A DNA stretch of 64,000 nucleotides from Clostridium sp. Cult1 (lineage in GTDB: Bacteria > Bacillota > Clostridia > Tissierellales > Tepidimicrobiaceae), in NCBI RefSeq assembly GCF_021655095.1, contig NZ_PPXW01000001.1:2322761-2386760 (forward strand), in the 5' to 3' direction. Below are positions 7,233 through 15,796 of this stretch, piece by piece (position 1 is the first letter of the stretch; each line of letters opens with the position of its first letter). The position numbers and the translations under genes are program-made. The notes beneath the pieces were generated by a model. It saw nothing but the letters and a program-made list of their open reading frames with translations. It had not been told where the DNA came from and made no database searches.

Positions 7233-7322
7233 TAGACAACACCAATCCTAGGCAGGTGTGGTCTATTATATATAAAACAATGGTGAGAAAGGAAGCTCAC
7301 AAAATTCAAGGAGGGAACTATA
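7233..7322 (+). promoter_or_regulatory. Flagellin 2 leader with a GGA hairpin
   Basis: TAGAC-AA-CACC pairs with GGTG-TG-GTCTA (7233-7265). GTGAG-AAAGGAAG-CTCAC (7283-7300) displays AGGA in its loop, and the ribosome binding site AAGGAGGG lies in a weak TTC/GAA hairpin just before the ATG. As in flagellin 1, one GGA hairpin lies upstream and one GGA is the Shine-Dalgarno, the usual two-site CsrA arrangement. Confidence 0.6.
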
Positions 7323-8177
7323 ATGAGAATTAACAACAATATTATGGCTATGAATACTCATAGACAATTAGGAATCAATAATAATGGAGTAGCAAAATCT
7401 TTAGAAAAATTATCATCAGGATTTAGAATCAACAGAGCAGGCGACGATGCAGCAGGATTATCCATCTCGGAGAAAATGAGAGCTCAAATTAGAGGATTAA
7501 ACATGGCTTCAAAAAATGCACAAGATGGTATTTCAATGATCCAGACAACAGAAGGTGGATTACAAGAAGCACAAGCAATACTTCAAAGAATGAGAGAATT
7601 ATCTGTACAAGGTGCTAACGATACTTATGAAAATGTTGACAAAAATGCTATATTAGATGAAATGAAAGAATTAACTGATGAAATAGGAAGGATAAAAGAC
7701 ACAATACAGTTTAACAATATGAAAGTTTTAGATGGAAGTACTGGAGAAGTTACATTACAGGTTGGGGCTAATTCTGGTGAAGTGATGAAAGTTGACTTTA
7801 ACCAAGAAGGCATAAATTTAAGTGGAATACATGAATCATTAACAGATGTAGTTTCATCACTTAGTGGAGCATTAGCAACTAGTGGATCATCTTCTACAGA
7901 GTTCCAAGATGCAATTACTAAGATTGACGCTCAAGTAAAACTAGTATCAGCGGGAAGATCAAAATTAGGTGCTGCTCAAAACAGATTAGAACATACCATC
8001 AAAAACCTAGACAATGCTGCAGAAAACCTACAAGCATCAGAATCAAGAATTAGAGATGTAGACATGGCAAAAGAAATGATGGAATTCACAAAACAAACAA
8101 TACTACAACAAGCAGCTACTGCAATGTTGGCTCAATCAAATAGCGTTCCGCAGACAGTACTACAACTGTTAAGATAG
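7323..8177 (+). CDS. hag: Flagellin 2
   Basis: This 284-residue flagellin is nearly identical to flagellin 1 in the N-terminal 65 residues or so and in the C-terminal 75 or so, with a shorter and different centre (about 140-205). The C-terminus keeps ESRIRDVDMAKEMMEF and PQTVLQLLR. Central Ser/Thr clusters (SSLSGALATSGSSSTEF) are plausible glycosylation sites. It has its own leader and a strong terminator after it, so it is a separate unit. Two flagellins differing mainly in the exposed region could give mixed filaments or condition-specific ones. The ribosome binding site is AAGGAGGGAACTATA. Confidence 0.96.
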   Translation: MRINNNIMAMNTHRQLGINNNGVAKSLEKLSSGFRINRAGDDAAGLSISEKMRAQIRGLNMASKNAQDGISMIQTTEGGLQEAQAILQRMRELSVQGANDTYENVDKNAILDEMKELTDEIGRIKDTIQFNNMKVLDGSTGEVTLQVGANSGEVMKVDFNQEGINLSGIHESLTDVVSSLSGALATSGSSSTEFQDAITKIDAQVKLVSAGRSKLGAAQNRLEHTIKNLDNAAENLQASESRIRDVDMAKEMMEFTKQTILQQAATAMLAQSNSVPQTVLQLLR

Positions 8178-8191
8178 TTTGGTTAAAAATT

Positions 8192-8226
8192 ATTTAAACC
8201 GAGGATTTTCCTCGGTTTAAATTTTA
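8192..8226 (+). terminator. Terminator of flagellin 2
   Basis: ATTTAAACCGAGGA-TTT-TCCTCGGTTTAAAT is a perfect 14-bp stem with a 3-base loop, followed by TTTATCTT. Confidence 0.85.
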
Positions 8227-8260
8227 TCTTAATAAGAAAAACCAATTCCAAAAACATTTC

Positions 8261-8281
8261 ATATATGATAACATATATAAT
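8261..8281 (+). promoter_or_regulatory. Operator-like inverted repeat before hepT
   Basis: ATATATG-ATAA-CATATAT is a perfect 7-bp inverted repeat. It overlaps a TATAAT (8276-8281) that could be the -10 box of the toxin-antitoxin operon. Such placement suits autoregulation. The left half is kept in the decayed copy near 22.37 kb but the right half is lost. Confidence 0.45.
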
Positions 8282-8310
8282 AAAGACAATCATTTAGGAG
8301 GTCAATTCCT

Positions 8311-8748
8311 ATGACCAAGGATATAATTAGTCTAATTAATGAAAAGTTAAGAGAAATGGAAAAGAATTTGGTTTTTCTGAAACAAGCTTCTTATAAAGTT
8401 TCAAAAGACAATATAAAAGACGATATTATTCGTTATTGGGGAATAGAGCGAGGATTACAAATTTTAATTGAATCTGTAATCGACATTGCAAATATTATAA
8501 TATCATCAAATGATATAGAAAAGCCACTTACTTATAGAGAGACAATACTGGAAATGTCTAGAATTGGAATAGTTCCAAAAGTATTTGCTGAAGAATTATC
8601 AAAAATGGCTGGTTTTAGAAATATATTAGTACATGATTATGCTGAAGTAGATGAGGGAATAATCTTAGAAGTCTTAGATAAAAAGTTAGATGATTTTATA
8701 GAATATATAAATTATATTAATAAATGGTTAAAAGAAAATTATTCATAG
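8311..8748 (+). CDS. hepT: HepT-like HEPN ribonuclease toxin (DUF86 family)
   Basis: This 145-residue all-helical HEPN protein is the toxin of an MntA-HepT pair. The catalytic motif Rx4HxY is intact: R103, H108, Y110 in RNILVHDY. HepT toxins cleave RNA, and the partner MntA silences them by adding AMP to the tyrosine of this motif. The gene starts with ATG behind AGGAGGTC and ends 10 bases before mntA, so the two are co-transcribed. A broken copy of the first 27 codons and the upstream region lies at 22.34-22.52 kb. Confidence 0.9.
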   Translation: MTKDIISLINEKLREMEKNLVFLKQASYKVSKDNIKDDIIRYWGIERGLQILIESVIDIANIIISSNDIEKPLTYRETILEMSRIGIVPKVFAEELSKMAGFRNILVHDYAEVDEGIILEVLDKKLDDFIEYINYINKWLKENYS

Positions 8749-8758
8749 GTGAATAAAT

Positions 8759-9202
8759 ATGCAAAAAAATATTGAAGAAGTTAAAAAAATTTTAAACAAT
8801 CATAAAGATAGACTGGTAAATAAATATAATATCGAATTAATTTATATATTTGGCTCCTATGCAACAAACAAAAACAATGAAAACAGCGATTTAGATATTG
8901 CAGTATATCTAGGAGGGAAACCAGACGCTTTTATAAGATTAGAAATATTAGATGAACTAGTAGGAATTTTTCGGAGAGAAGACATAGATTTAGTCATTTT
9001 AAATAAAGTAAATATAGTGTTGCAATTTCAGGTAATTAAATATGGTGAAGTAGTATACATGAAAGATTTAATAACCAAAGTATTATACGAATCCAGAACC
9101 ATGAATTTCTATATGGACATGGAATATTTTAGAAATGTTAGAAATACAATTAAGCATGAGAAATTTTTAGAATTCATTAAGAGTGATAATATTACTGAAT
9201 AG
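8759..9202 (+). CDS. mntA: MntA-like minimal nucleotidyltransferase antitoxin
   Basis: This 147-residue protein has the nucleotidyltransferase signature GSx10DxD: G32-S33 in FGSYATNK, then D44 and D46 in SDLDIAVYL. The family transfers AMP from ATP to the HepT tyrosine and so neutralises the toxin. The third acidic strand is visible as DIDLVIL near residue 80. The C-terminal half is helical and contains FRNVRNTIKHEKF. It sits directly after hepT, toxin first, antitoxin second, as in known pairs, with a terminator right after it. Confidence 0.9.
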   Translation: MQKNIEEVKKILNNHKDRLVNKYNIELIYIFGSYATNKNNENSDLDIAVYLGGKPDAFIRLEILDELVGIFRREDIDLVILNKVNIVLQFQVIKYGEVVYMKDLITKVLYESRTMNFYMDMEYFRNVRNTIKHEKFLEFIKSDNITE

Positions 9203-9224
9203 CAGGGGTCACCCTGCTATTTTA
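9198..9224 (+). terminator. Terminator of the hepT-mntA operon
   Basis: AATAGCAGGG-GTCA-CCCTGCTATT overlaps the mntA stop codon and is followed by TTTAC. Confidence 0.8.
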
Positions 9225-9277
9225 CATATATAAGGTAGATTAAAGGCTAGTTTTATATGAGTTTTATCAAAAACCAA

Positions 9278-9304
9278 TAAATATTTATCAAATTCTGTCG
9301 ATAA
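9278..9304 (+). promoter_or_regulatory. Sigma-D promoter of the glycosylation operon
   Basis: TAAA, 15 bases, GTCGATAA: one mismatch to the sigma-D -10 consensus and ideal spacing, 29 bases before the first gene of the operon. It puts flagellin glycosylation under the same sigma factor as flagellin 1. Confidence 0.7.
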
Positions 9305-9332
9305 TATATACAGACCATTTTTTGGAGGGAAT

Positions 9333-9962
9333 TTGATGAAAATACATATACTTGACAAAATTTTAGAATATGAAAATAATAAAAATATACTTGATACTAT
9401 GTTTAATGAAATTAATGATACTGTAAGAGATACAAATCTTATATTTAGTCACCTAATAATTGATGGATTAGAAATATATGATGATTTCTATGATTATTTC
9501 CTAGACAATATTAGAAATATAGAAAAAGTAATAGTAGTGACTAAAACCATAAAAAGAATGTCAGAAGAAATATTATTATCCACCGTTGACTATTTAGAAA
9601 GAGCAATTCCAGAAATTGAAATACTGTCAAATGAATTCTATAAAACTCCATCAAGAGAATCTTGGAAGAAATTGATGGATTTAATAGAAGGCATCAAATG
9701 GATAATGGATACTTTTGCAGCCATTGATTCCAATGAGCAATTGAAAAATATCGTCAATAGCTATGAAGAATGGAATATCTATGCAAAAGATATATATGAA
9801 CTTAATGAACTAATAATAGAATTTGAAGAAATTCTAGAAAACAGTGACTTTGTTTCCACTGCAGATATACTATCCTATGAAATAATTCCTTTATTTAATA
9901 ATATGAAGGAGAAATTATTAAAGCTAATTTCAGAAGAGGTGGAAATAAATGATATTGATTGA
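9333..9962 (+). CDS. Unknown acidic helical protein at the head of the glycosylation operon
   Basis: I do not recognise a family for this 209-residue protein. It is strongly acidic, predicted helical throughout, and has no signal peptide or membrane segment. It contains repeated acidic stretches such as YDDFYDYFLDN and ELNELIIEFEEILEN. The start is ATG behind TTTGGAGGGAATTTG, and it directly follows a sigma-D promoter. Its end overlaps the start of the Maf glycosyltransferase gene by 14 bases, so translation is coupled. Co-expression with Maf suggests a role in flagellin modification, perhaps as a Maf partner or flagellin-binding adaptor. That is inference from position only. Confidence 0.75.
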   Translation: MMKIHILDKILEYENNKNILDTMFNEINDTVRDTNLIFSHLIIDGLEIYDDFYDYFLDNIRNIEKVIVVTKTIKRMSEEILLSTVDYLERAIPEIEILSNEFYKTPSRESWKKLMDLIEGIKWIMDTFAAIDSNEQLKNIVNSYEEWNIYAKDIYELNELIIEFEEILENSDFVSTADILSYEIIPLFNNMKEKLLKLISEEVEINDID

Positions 9963-11799
9963 TAATATAAACATCTTAAAATCCGCCTATCCTAGTATAT
10001 GGAATAGGCTAAAACCTTTAGAAGATACAATGGATAATTCCCTCTTTCAAATAGAAGAAACAAGAAGAGGGGATAAAACTATATCTATAGAAAAAGGTGA
10101 TAAAAAACTTTATCTTCATAGTAAATATAATCCTATTAGAGAAGCAGAAGCTATTATAGAAGAATATGAGGGAATAGAACCAGGTGCAACGGTAATCTTC
10201 TATGGCACAGGATTAGGATACCATATAGATCTGTTTTTACAAAAACATCCAGATGTAAACTACTATATATATGAACCAATACCAGAACTATTATATATTT
10301 ATTTATCCAATAATTCTTTAAGGAGATTACCTTCATTAAAATTGAAAGATATAATTTTAGCTGATAATGAGTTAGATATTAAAAAATTTTTTAATCAATT
10401 AGTTGACAAAACAAATGACAAATTTATACATATTGTTTTAAATAGCCATAGAAATATATTTACTAAAGAATACAATGAGTTCTTAGAATTATTCAAAGAA
10501 ACCATAAAGGATAAAAAAACAAGTATCGGTACCAATCTAGCCTTCCAGGAAAGATGGATATTAAACAGTATGAAAAACTTTAAAGAAGTATTAAATACTC
10601 CCAATATCCTATTAGAAAAGAAAGGCGCATTTAAAAGCAAACCTGCCATACTGGTAGCAGCAGGGCCTTCGTTAAATGAAGAGATAGAGAACTTAAAACA
10701 GATAAAAGAGAAGGGCCTAGCCTATATATTTAGTGTTGGTTCAGCTATTAATACATTGATCCATAACAATATATATCCAGATGCAGCCACTACTTATGAT
10801 CCAACGATACGTAATCAAATTGTATTTGAAAAAGTAAAAGAAAATAGAATAGTGGATATACCTATGATATTCGGTTCTAGTGTAGGTTATGAAACATTAA
10901 TAGATTATCCAGGTGAAAAATATCATATGATAACTAGCCAAGATACGATTTCTAATTATTATTTAAAAAACCAAGATGGGAAGCCAATAAGTATAATGCA
11001 GGATGCTCCATCTATTGCAGTAGTAACGGTACAACTATTGTACGAACTAGGTTTTAATCCTATAATATTGGTAGGACAAAATCTAGCCTATAAGGATAAA
11101 AAACGCCATTCTGAAGGTGTACATTACAGTAAAGACGTTACAGACGAAGAAATAGAAAAGGGCATATGGGTTAAGGGTGTATATGGTAACGAAGTGCTAA
11201 CGAATGAAGGGTTTAATAGAATGAGACAACAGATGGAATACTATATCAAAGCATTACCAAATATAGAAGTAATCAACACAACAAAAGGTGGTGCCCATAT
11301 AGAAGGAACAAGTTTTAGAGAATTGACATCAGTAATGGACAAATACTTAAAAGAAAAGGTTGTAGAGGATAGTTGGCTTGAAGGCAATAAAACCCAATAC
11401 GATAAAGAATATTTGAAGACCCGGTCAGAGAAGATGGATAGAGCTTATGAAAAAGCTTTTAAACTAATAGATGAATACTATGACATAATAAATACCATAG
11501 AAAAGTTGATTAAAAATCAAAACTTTAATCAAGCAGAAAAGACTTATGTAAAATTAGATAAAGCTTTGAGAAAAATTGAAAGGAACGATTATTTCCAGAC
11601 CTTCATCCTACCCATGAATAGAGTCCACTATAAACTATTGGCAGATAGTATAGATAGTTTAAATGAAGAAAAAAACCCAATGGAAAAGGGAAGAAGGATA
11701 GTGGAGAGTTTTAGGAAATTTATGGATTTGTGCAAGTGGGATATGGAAGGGATAGAGGAAGTTTATAATGAGATGAAAGATACGATCTTAAGTAATTGA
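9949..11799 (+). CDS. maf: Maf-type flagellin glycosyltransferase (DUF115 / motility accessory factor)
   Basis: This 616-residue Maf protein transfers a nonulosonic acid from its CMP-activated form to Ser/Thr of flagellin in the cytoplasm. The DUF115 core spans about 200-370, with AILVAAGPSLNEEIENL (G239-P240-S241), then YIFSVGSAINTLI and PDAATTYDP. A helical C-terminal region follows. The N-terminal 200 residues contain the GYGTGLGYH-like nucleotide-binding segment seen as IFYGTGLGYHIDLFL. It overlaps the preceding unknown gene and is followed after 11 bases by the legionaminate genes, which supply its donor. The two flagellins 2-4 kb upstream are the likely acceptors. Confidence 0.9.
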   Translation: MILIDNINILKSAYPSIWNRLKPLEDTMDNSLFQIEETRRGDKTISIEKGDKKLYLHSKYNPIREAEAIIEEYEGIEPGATVIFYGTGLGYHIDLFLQKHPDVNYYIYEPIPELLYIYLSNNSLRRLPSLKLKDIILADNELDIKKFFNQLVDKTNDKFIHIVLNSHRNIFTKEYNEFLELFKETIKDKKTSIGTNLAFQERWILNSMKNFKEVLNTPNILLEKKGAFKSKPAILVAAGPSLNEEIENLKQIKEKGLAYIFSVGSAINTLIHNNIYPDAATTYDPTIRNQIVFEKVKENRIVDIPMIFGSSVGYETLIDYPGEKYHMITSQDTISNYYLKNQDGKPISIMQDAPSIAVVTVQLLYELGFNPIILVGQNLAYKDKKRHSEGVHYSKDVTDEEIEKGIWVKGVYGNEVLTNEGFNRMRQQMEYYIKALPNIEVINTTKGGAHIEGTSFRELTSVMDKYLKEKVVEDSWLEGNKTQYDKEYLKTRSEKMDRAYEKAFKLIDEYYDIINTIEKLIKNQNFNQAEKTYVKLDKALRKIERNDYFQTFILPMNRVHYKLLADSIDSLNEEKNPMEKGRRIVESFRKFMDLCKWDMEGIEEVYNEMKDTILSN

Positions 11800-11810
11800 G
11801 GATGATATAA

Positions 11811-12890
11811 ATGAAAACTAATTTAGAAAATATATTAATCTACGCTAATTGCACTATAAGAGAGGTTTTAGAAAAACTTAATGTTGGGGCAAAGGGGATA
11901 GTTTTAGTAATAGATAATAATAAACGATTAGTAGGCACTGTTACTGATGGGGATGTTAGAAGAGCTATATTAAAAGGTGTTTCAATAGATGACGAAATAA
12001 ATGGAATTGTACATAGAAATCCAATTTATGTTCAAGAAGGAATAGATAGAGAAAGAATAAAGGATATATTTATTAGAAGGGCAGTAAAACAAATACCTGT
12101 TATAGATAAAGACGGAATTGTAGTGGATTTAATAGGAATTAACGACATTTTAATTCCAGAAGGAAAAGAAAATCCTGTAATAATAATGGCTGGCGGCCTT
12201 GGGACAAGACTTAAAGATTTAACTAAGGAAATTCCAAAGCCAATGTTAAAAGTGGGACAAGATCCAATTCTTTATCATATAATAAACAATTTTAAACAAT
12301 ATGGATATAATAAAATTTTAGTTACAGTAAACTATAAAGCTAAAATAATAGAAAATTACTTTCAGGATGGTTATGCCTATGGTGTTAAAATATCTTATAT
12401 TAGAGAAAAAGAAAGGTTGGGGACTGCCGGCGGAATAAAACTAGCTGAAGAACATTTAGACAAGCCCTTCTTCGTAACAAATGGAGATATTTTTACTAAT
12501 TTAAATGTGGATAATATGATGAAATATCATATAGATAATAAATTCGATATGACTATATCTGTTAGGAAATATACTCAAAAAATCCCCTATGGAGTTATTG
12601 AAACTAAAGATAATATGGTTAAAAAAATAAATGAAAAACCCGAGACAGAGTATTTAATTAATGGAGGAATTTATTGTTTGAATCCAAATATAGTAAAATT
12701 GATACCAAAGGATAAATACTATGAAATTACAGATTTAATAAATTCTTGTATACAAAGAGGATTAAAAGTAGGGTATTATGAGATTAGAGAATATTGGATG
12801 GATATTGGTAGAATAGAAGATTACTATAAAGTGAATGATGATATAGAAGAAATTGCAAGTACAATTAATGAAGGTGATAGAATTGATTGA
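11811..12890 (+). CDS. ptmE: CBS-domain sugar nucleotidyltransferase (PtmE-like, GDP-GlcN/GlcNAc forming)
   Basis: Two CBS domains at about 1-120 (TVTDGDVRRAILKG; VIDKDGIVVDLIGINDIL) precede a nucleotidyltransferase domain starting near residue 125 with IIMAGGLGTRLKDL and PKPMLKVG. This fusion is the form of PtmE from the Campylobacter legionaminate pathway, which makes GDP-activated glucosamine for the later Leg enzymes. Here it is the first of a consecutive legionaminate gene set. No PtmF/PtmA-like genes are in the window, so glucosamine supply must come from elsewhere. The substrate (GTP or UTP) cannot be told from sequence. It overlaps the start of the next gene by 8 bases. Confidence 0.85.
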   Translation: MKTNLENILIYANCTIREVLEKLNVGAKGIVLVIDNNKRLVGTVTDGDVRRAILKGVSIDDEINGIVHRNPIYVQEGIDRERIKDIFIRRAVKQIPVIDKDGIVVDLIGINDILIPEGKENPVIIMAGGLGTRLKDLTKEIPKPMLKVGQDPILYHIINNFKQYGYNKILVTVNYKAKIIENYFQDGYAYGVKISYIREKERLGTAGGIKLAEEHLDKPFFVTNGDIFTNLNVDNMMKYHIDNKFDMTISVRKYTQKIPYGVIETKDNMVKKINEKPETEYLINGGIYCLNPNIVKLIPKDKYYEITDLINSCIQRGLKVGYYEIREYWMDIGRIEDYYKVNDDIEEIASTINEGDRID

Positions 12891-13593
12891 TGGAAAAACG
12901 GTTTTGGCAATTATCCCTGCAAGGGGTGGTTCTAAAGGAGTTCCAAGAAAAAATATTAAAAATTTATGTGGAAAACCTCTAATTACCTGGACAATTGAAG
13001 AAGCTTTAAAAAGTAAATATATTGATAGGTTAGTTGTATCTACCGAAGACGAGGAAATAGCAGAAATCAGTAGAAAACATGGTGCAGAAATTCCTTTTTT
13101 AAGACCAATTGAATTGGCTAAAGACGATACTCCAGGAATAGAACCATTATTACACTGCATTTATTGGTTAAAGAATAATGAAAATTATTATCCAGATTAC
13201 CTATGCACATTACAATGTACATCACCTTTTAGAAATTCTAAACATATTGATGAAGCTTTAGAGTTGTTAATAAAAGAAAAAGGAGATTCAATTATTGGAA
13301 TTTGCAAATCTGAAGTTAGCCCTTATTGGATGAAAAGTGTAGTAAATGGAAAGTTAATAGATTTTATGGAGGGTTCTGCCAAATATACTAGAAGACAAGA
13401 TTTACCTGCTGTATATAGGCTGAATGGGGCTGTATATATTGGTAAAACTGACCTTTTATTAAAAAATAGGAATTGGTATACAAATAATACATTGCCTTAT
13501 ATAATGAGACAAGAGGATTCAATTGACATTGACACAATTTATGATTTTAGACTTGCAGAATTAATGATGAAGGAGAAACTTAGGAATGACTGA
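12883..13593 (+). CDS. legF: CMP-legionaminic acid synthetase (acylneuraminate cytidylyltransferase)
   Basis: This 236-residue cytidylyltransferase couples CTP to a nonulosonic acid to give the CMP-sugar donor used by Maf. The signature AIIPARGGSKGVPRKNI near the N-terminus and TLQCTSPFRNSKHIDEAL are typical. The TTG at 12883 is chosen because AAGGTGATAG lies just upstream and homologues begin shortly before the AIIPARGG strand. An in-frame ATG at 12868 is also possible. It overlaps ptmE by 8 bases and is overlapped by the synthase gene by 8, so three enzymes are translated as one chain of coupled genes. Confidence 0.88.
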   Translation: MIDGKTVLAIIPARGGSKGVPRKNIKNLCGKPLITWTIEEALKSKYIDRLVVSTEDEEIAEISRKHGAEIPFLRPIELAKDDTPGIEPLLHCIYWLKNNENYYPDYLCTLQCTSPFRNSKHIDEALELLIKEKGDSIIGICKSEVSPYWMKSVVNGKLIDFMEGSAKYTRRQDLPAVYRLNGAVYIGKTDLLLKNRNWYTNNTLPYIMRQEDSIDIDTIYDFRLAELMMKEKLRND

Positions 13594-14617
13594 TATATTA
13601 AATTTAGTTAAAAAAAAATGCTTTGTAATAGCAGAAGCTGGGGTTAACCATAATGGGGATATTAGTATTGCAAAAAAATTAATAGATAAAGCTTTTGAAG
13701 CAGGAGCTGATGCTATAAAGTTTCAAACCTTTAAAGCAGAAAACCTAGTAACTAGAGAAGCACCAAAAGCAGAATATCAAAAAGAAACTACAGGTGATGG
13801 AAATCAATTTCAAATGTTAAAGAAACTAGAACTTTCTTTTGAAGAGCATATTATACTCAAAGAGTACTGTATTGAAAAAAGTATTACTTTCATATCAACA
13901 CCTTTTGATTTTGAAAGTGTGGATCTATTAGAAAAAATAGGTGTACCTTTATATAAAGTAAGTTCTGGGGACCTAACTAATTTACCTTTACTAAGTTATA
14001 TAGCCAGTAAGAACAAACCAATAATACTATCAACTGGCATGGCTAACTTAGGGGAAGTAGAAGAAGCAGTTGAAACTATATTTGAAACGGGGAATAAAAA
14101 TCTTGTTTTATTACATTGTACATCTAATTATCCTACAGTTTATGAGGATGTGAATTTACGAGCTATGCTTACTATGAAAGAAGCCTTTAAACTTCCAGTA
14201 GGATATTCTGATCATACAATTGGTATAGAAGTGCCAATAGCTGCAGTAGCGTTAGGTGCAAAAGTTATAGAAAAGCATTTTACATTAGACAAAACCATGG
14301 AAGGTCCAGATCACAAAGCTTCATTAGAACCAGATGAGTTAAAGATTATGGTAAATAGTATAAGAAATATTGAAAGGGCTATGGGAGATGGGGTTAAAAG
14401 GTGTACTGAAAATGAGAAGAATACAAAAAGAGTTGCTAGAAAAAGCATAGTAGCAAGCAAAGATATCATGAAAGGTGAAACAATAAAATTAAATGATATT
14501 AATTTCAAAAGGCCTGAATTTGGATTAAAGCCTAAGTATGTAAAATTAATAATTGGTAAACAGGCTAGAAGAAATATAAAAGAAAATGAATTTATTTTAT
14601 TTGATGATTTGGAGTAG
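13586..14617 (+). CDS. legI: Legionaminic acid synthase (NeuB family)
   Basis: This 343-residue NeuB-family enzyme condenses a 2,4-diacetamido-2,4,6-trideoxy-mannose with phosphoenolpyruvate. The TIM-barrel part shows FVIAEAGVNHNGD near residue 13, DAIKFQTF, YKVSSGDLTNLPLL, ILSTGM and GYSDHT. The C-terminal SAF (antifreeze-like) domain at about 285-343 has SIVASKDIMKGE and IGKQARRNI. Assignment as a legionaminate synthase, and not sialate or pseudaminate, rests on the neighbouring legB/legC/legG and PtmE-like genes. Confidence 0.88.
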   Translation: MTDILNLVKKKCFVIAEAGVNHNGDISIAKKLIDKAFEAGADAIKFQTFKAENLVTREAPKAEYQKETTGDGNQFQMLKKLELSFEEHIILKEYCIEKSITFISTPFDFESVDLLEKIGVPLYKVSSGDLTNLPLLSYIASKNKPIILSTGMANLGEVEEAVETIFETGNKNLVLLHCTSNYPTVYEDVNLRAMLTMKEAFKLPVGYSDHTIGIEVPIAAVALGAKVIEKHFTLDKTMEGPDHKASLEPDELKIMVNSIRNIERAMGDGVKRCTENEKNTKRVARKSIVASKDIMKGETIKLNDINFKRPEFGLKPKYVKLIIGKQARRNIKENEFILFDDLE

Positions 14618-14624
14618 ATATATT

Positions 14625-15779
14625 ATGAAAAGTGTTCTAGTTGTTACAGGAACAAGAGCAGAATATGGACTGCTATATTGGACAATGAAAGAAATACAAA
14701 ATGACAAGGACTTACAGTTGCAACTAATGGTTACAGGTAATCATTTATCAGAAGAATATGGCTACACAGTTGCGCAGATAAAGAAAGATGGTTTTCATAT
14801 TGATGAAGAAATCGATATGATTATCGATTCAAAAAATAAGAGTGCTATTGTAAAATCTATGGGTTTAGAAATGATTCAAATGGCACAAGCATTTGATAGA
14901 TTAAAACCTGATATATTGCTTATTCTTGGTGATAGGTATGAAATATTTGTTGCAGCAACATGTGCTATGATGATGAATATACCTATAGCACACATGAATG
15001 GTGGAGAATCTACAGAAGGACTTATTGATGAACAAATAAGACATGCAATAACTAAGATGGCACATATACATTTTACTGGTGCAGAGTATTATAAAGAGAG
15101 ACTATTAAAGATGGGAGAGGAGCCGTGGAGAGTTTACAATGTAGGTCAGGCTGGTATAGAAAATATAAAAAGATTAAAGCTATTAGAAAAAGAAGAATTA
15201 GAAAATGAACTTGATTTAAAATTAGATAAAAAAACATTCTTGATTACATATCATCCAGTTACATTAGAAAGTATTAGTACCAAAGAACAGATTGAAAATC
15301 TTTTAGAGGCAATTACAAAGTTCGATGCTAAATATATATTTACATATCCTAATGCTGATTATGGTAATAAACTTATAATAGATAAAATAAATGAATTTAA
15401 GGGAAAGTATAAAGATGTTTATGTATTTCATAGTCTTGGACAGATTAAATATCTGAGTTTATTGAAATATGTAGATGTTATGATTGGCAACTCTTCAAGT
15501 GGTATTATAGAGTCTCCTTCCTTTAGATTGCCAGTAGTAAATATTGGTGATAGACAGAAAGGTAGGCTTAGAAATAACAATATTATTGATGTTGGTTATA
15601 GTGCAAGAGAAATTATTAGCGGAATTAATATAGCGTTATATGATGATGAATTCAAACAAGGTTTAAATAGTATGATAAATTTATATGGAGACGGTAGGAC
15701 AAGCAAAATTATAGTAGATATATTGAAAAGTATTATCGTAAGTAACCGAAAATTGTTATTTAAAAAGTTAACCTATTAA
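14625..15779 (+). CDS. legG: UDP/GDP-sugar 2-epimerase, hydrolysing (NeuC/LegG)
   Basis: This 384-residue hydrolysing epimerase releases the nucleotide and inverts C2 to give free 2,4-diacetamido-trideoxy-mannose for LegI. The motifs are VVTGTRAEYGLLYWTM at the N-terminus, ILGDRYEIFVAA, IAHMNGGESTEGLIDEQIRH (20 residues) and GNSSSGIIESPSF. The start ATG at 14625 is chosen over an upstream in-frame ATG because that one lies within the end of legI and the family starts just before VLVVTGTR. Spacing to legI is 7 bases. Confidence 0.88.
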   Translation: MKSVLVVTGTRAEYGLLYWTMKEIQNDKDLQLQLMVTGNHLSEEYGYTVAQIKKDGFHIDEEIDMIIDSKNKSAIVKSMGLEMIQMAQAFDRLKPDILLILGDRYEIFVAATCAMMMNIPIAHMNGGESTEGLIDEQIRHAITKMAHIHFTGAEYYKERLLKMGEEPWRVYNVGQAGIENIKRLKLLEKEELENELDLKLDKKTFLITYHPVTLESISTKEQIENLLEAITKFDAKYIFTYPNADYGNKLIIDKINEFKGKYKDVYVFHSLGQIKYLSLLKYVDVMIGNSSSGIIESPSFRLPVVNIGDRQKGRLRNNNIIDVGYSAREIISGINIALYDDEFKQGLNSMINLYGDGRTSKIIVDILKSIIVSNRKLLFKKLTY

Positions 15780-15796
15780 TTAGGAGTGAAGTAAGA

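Noticed and set aside
8192-8226. CsrA-type hairpin after flagellin 2 (contains GAGGA)
   Set aside because: The AGGA is inside the stem. It is a plain terminator, unlike elements A and B.
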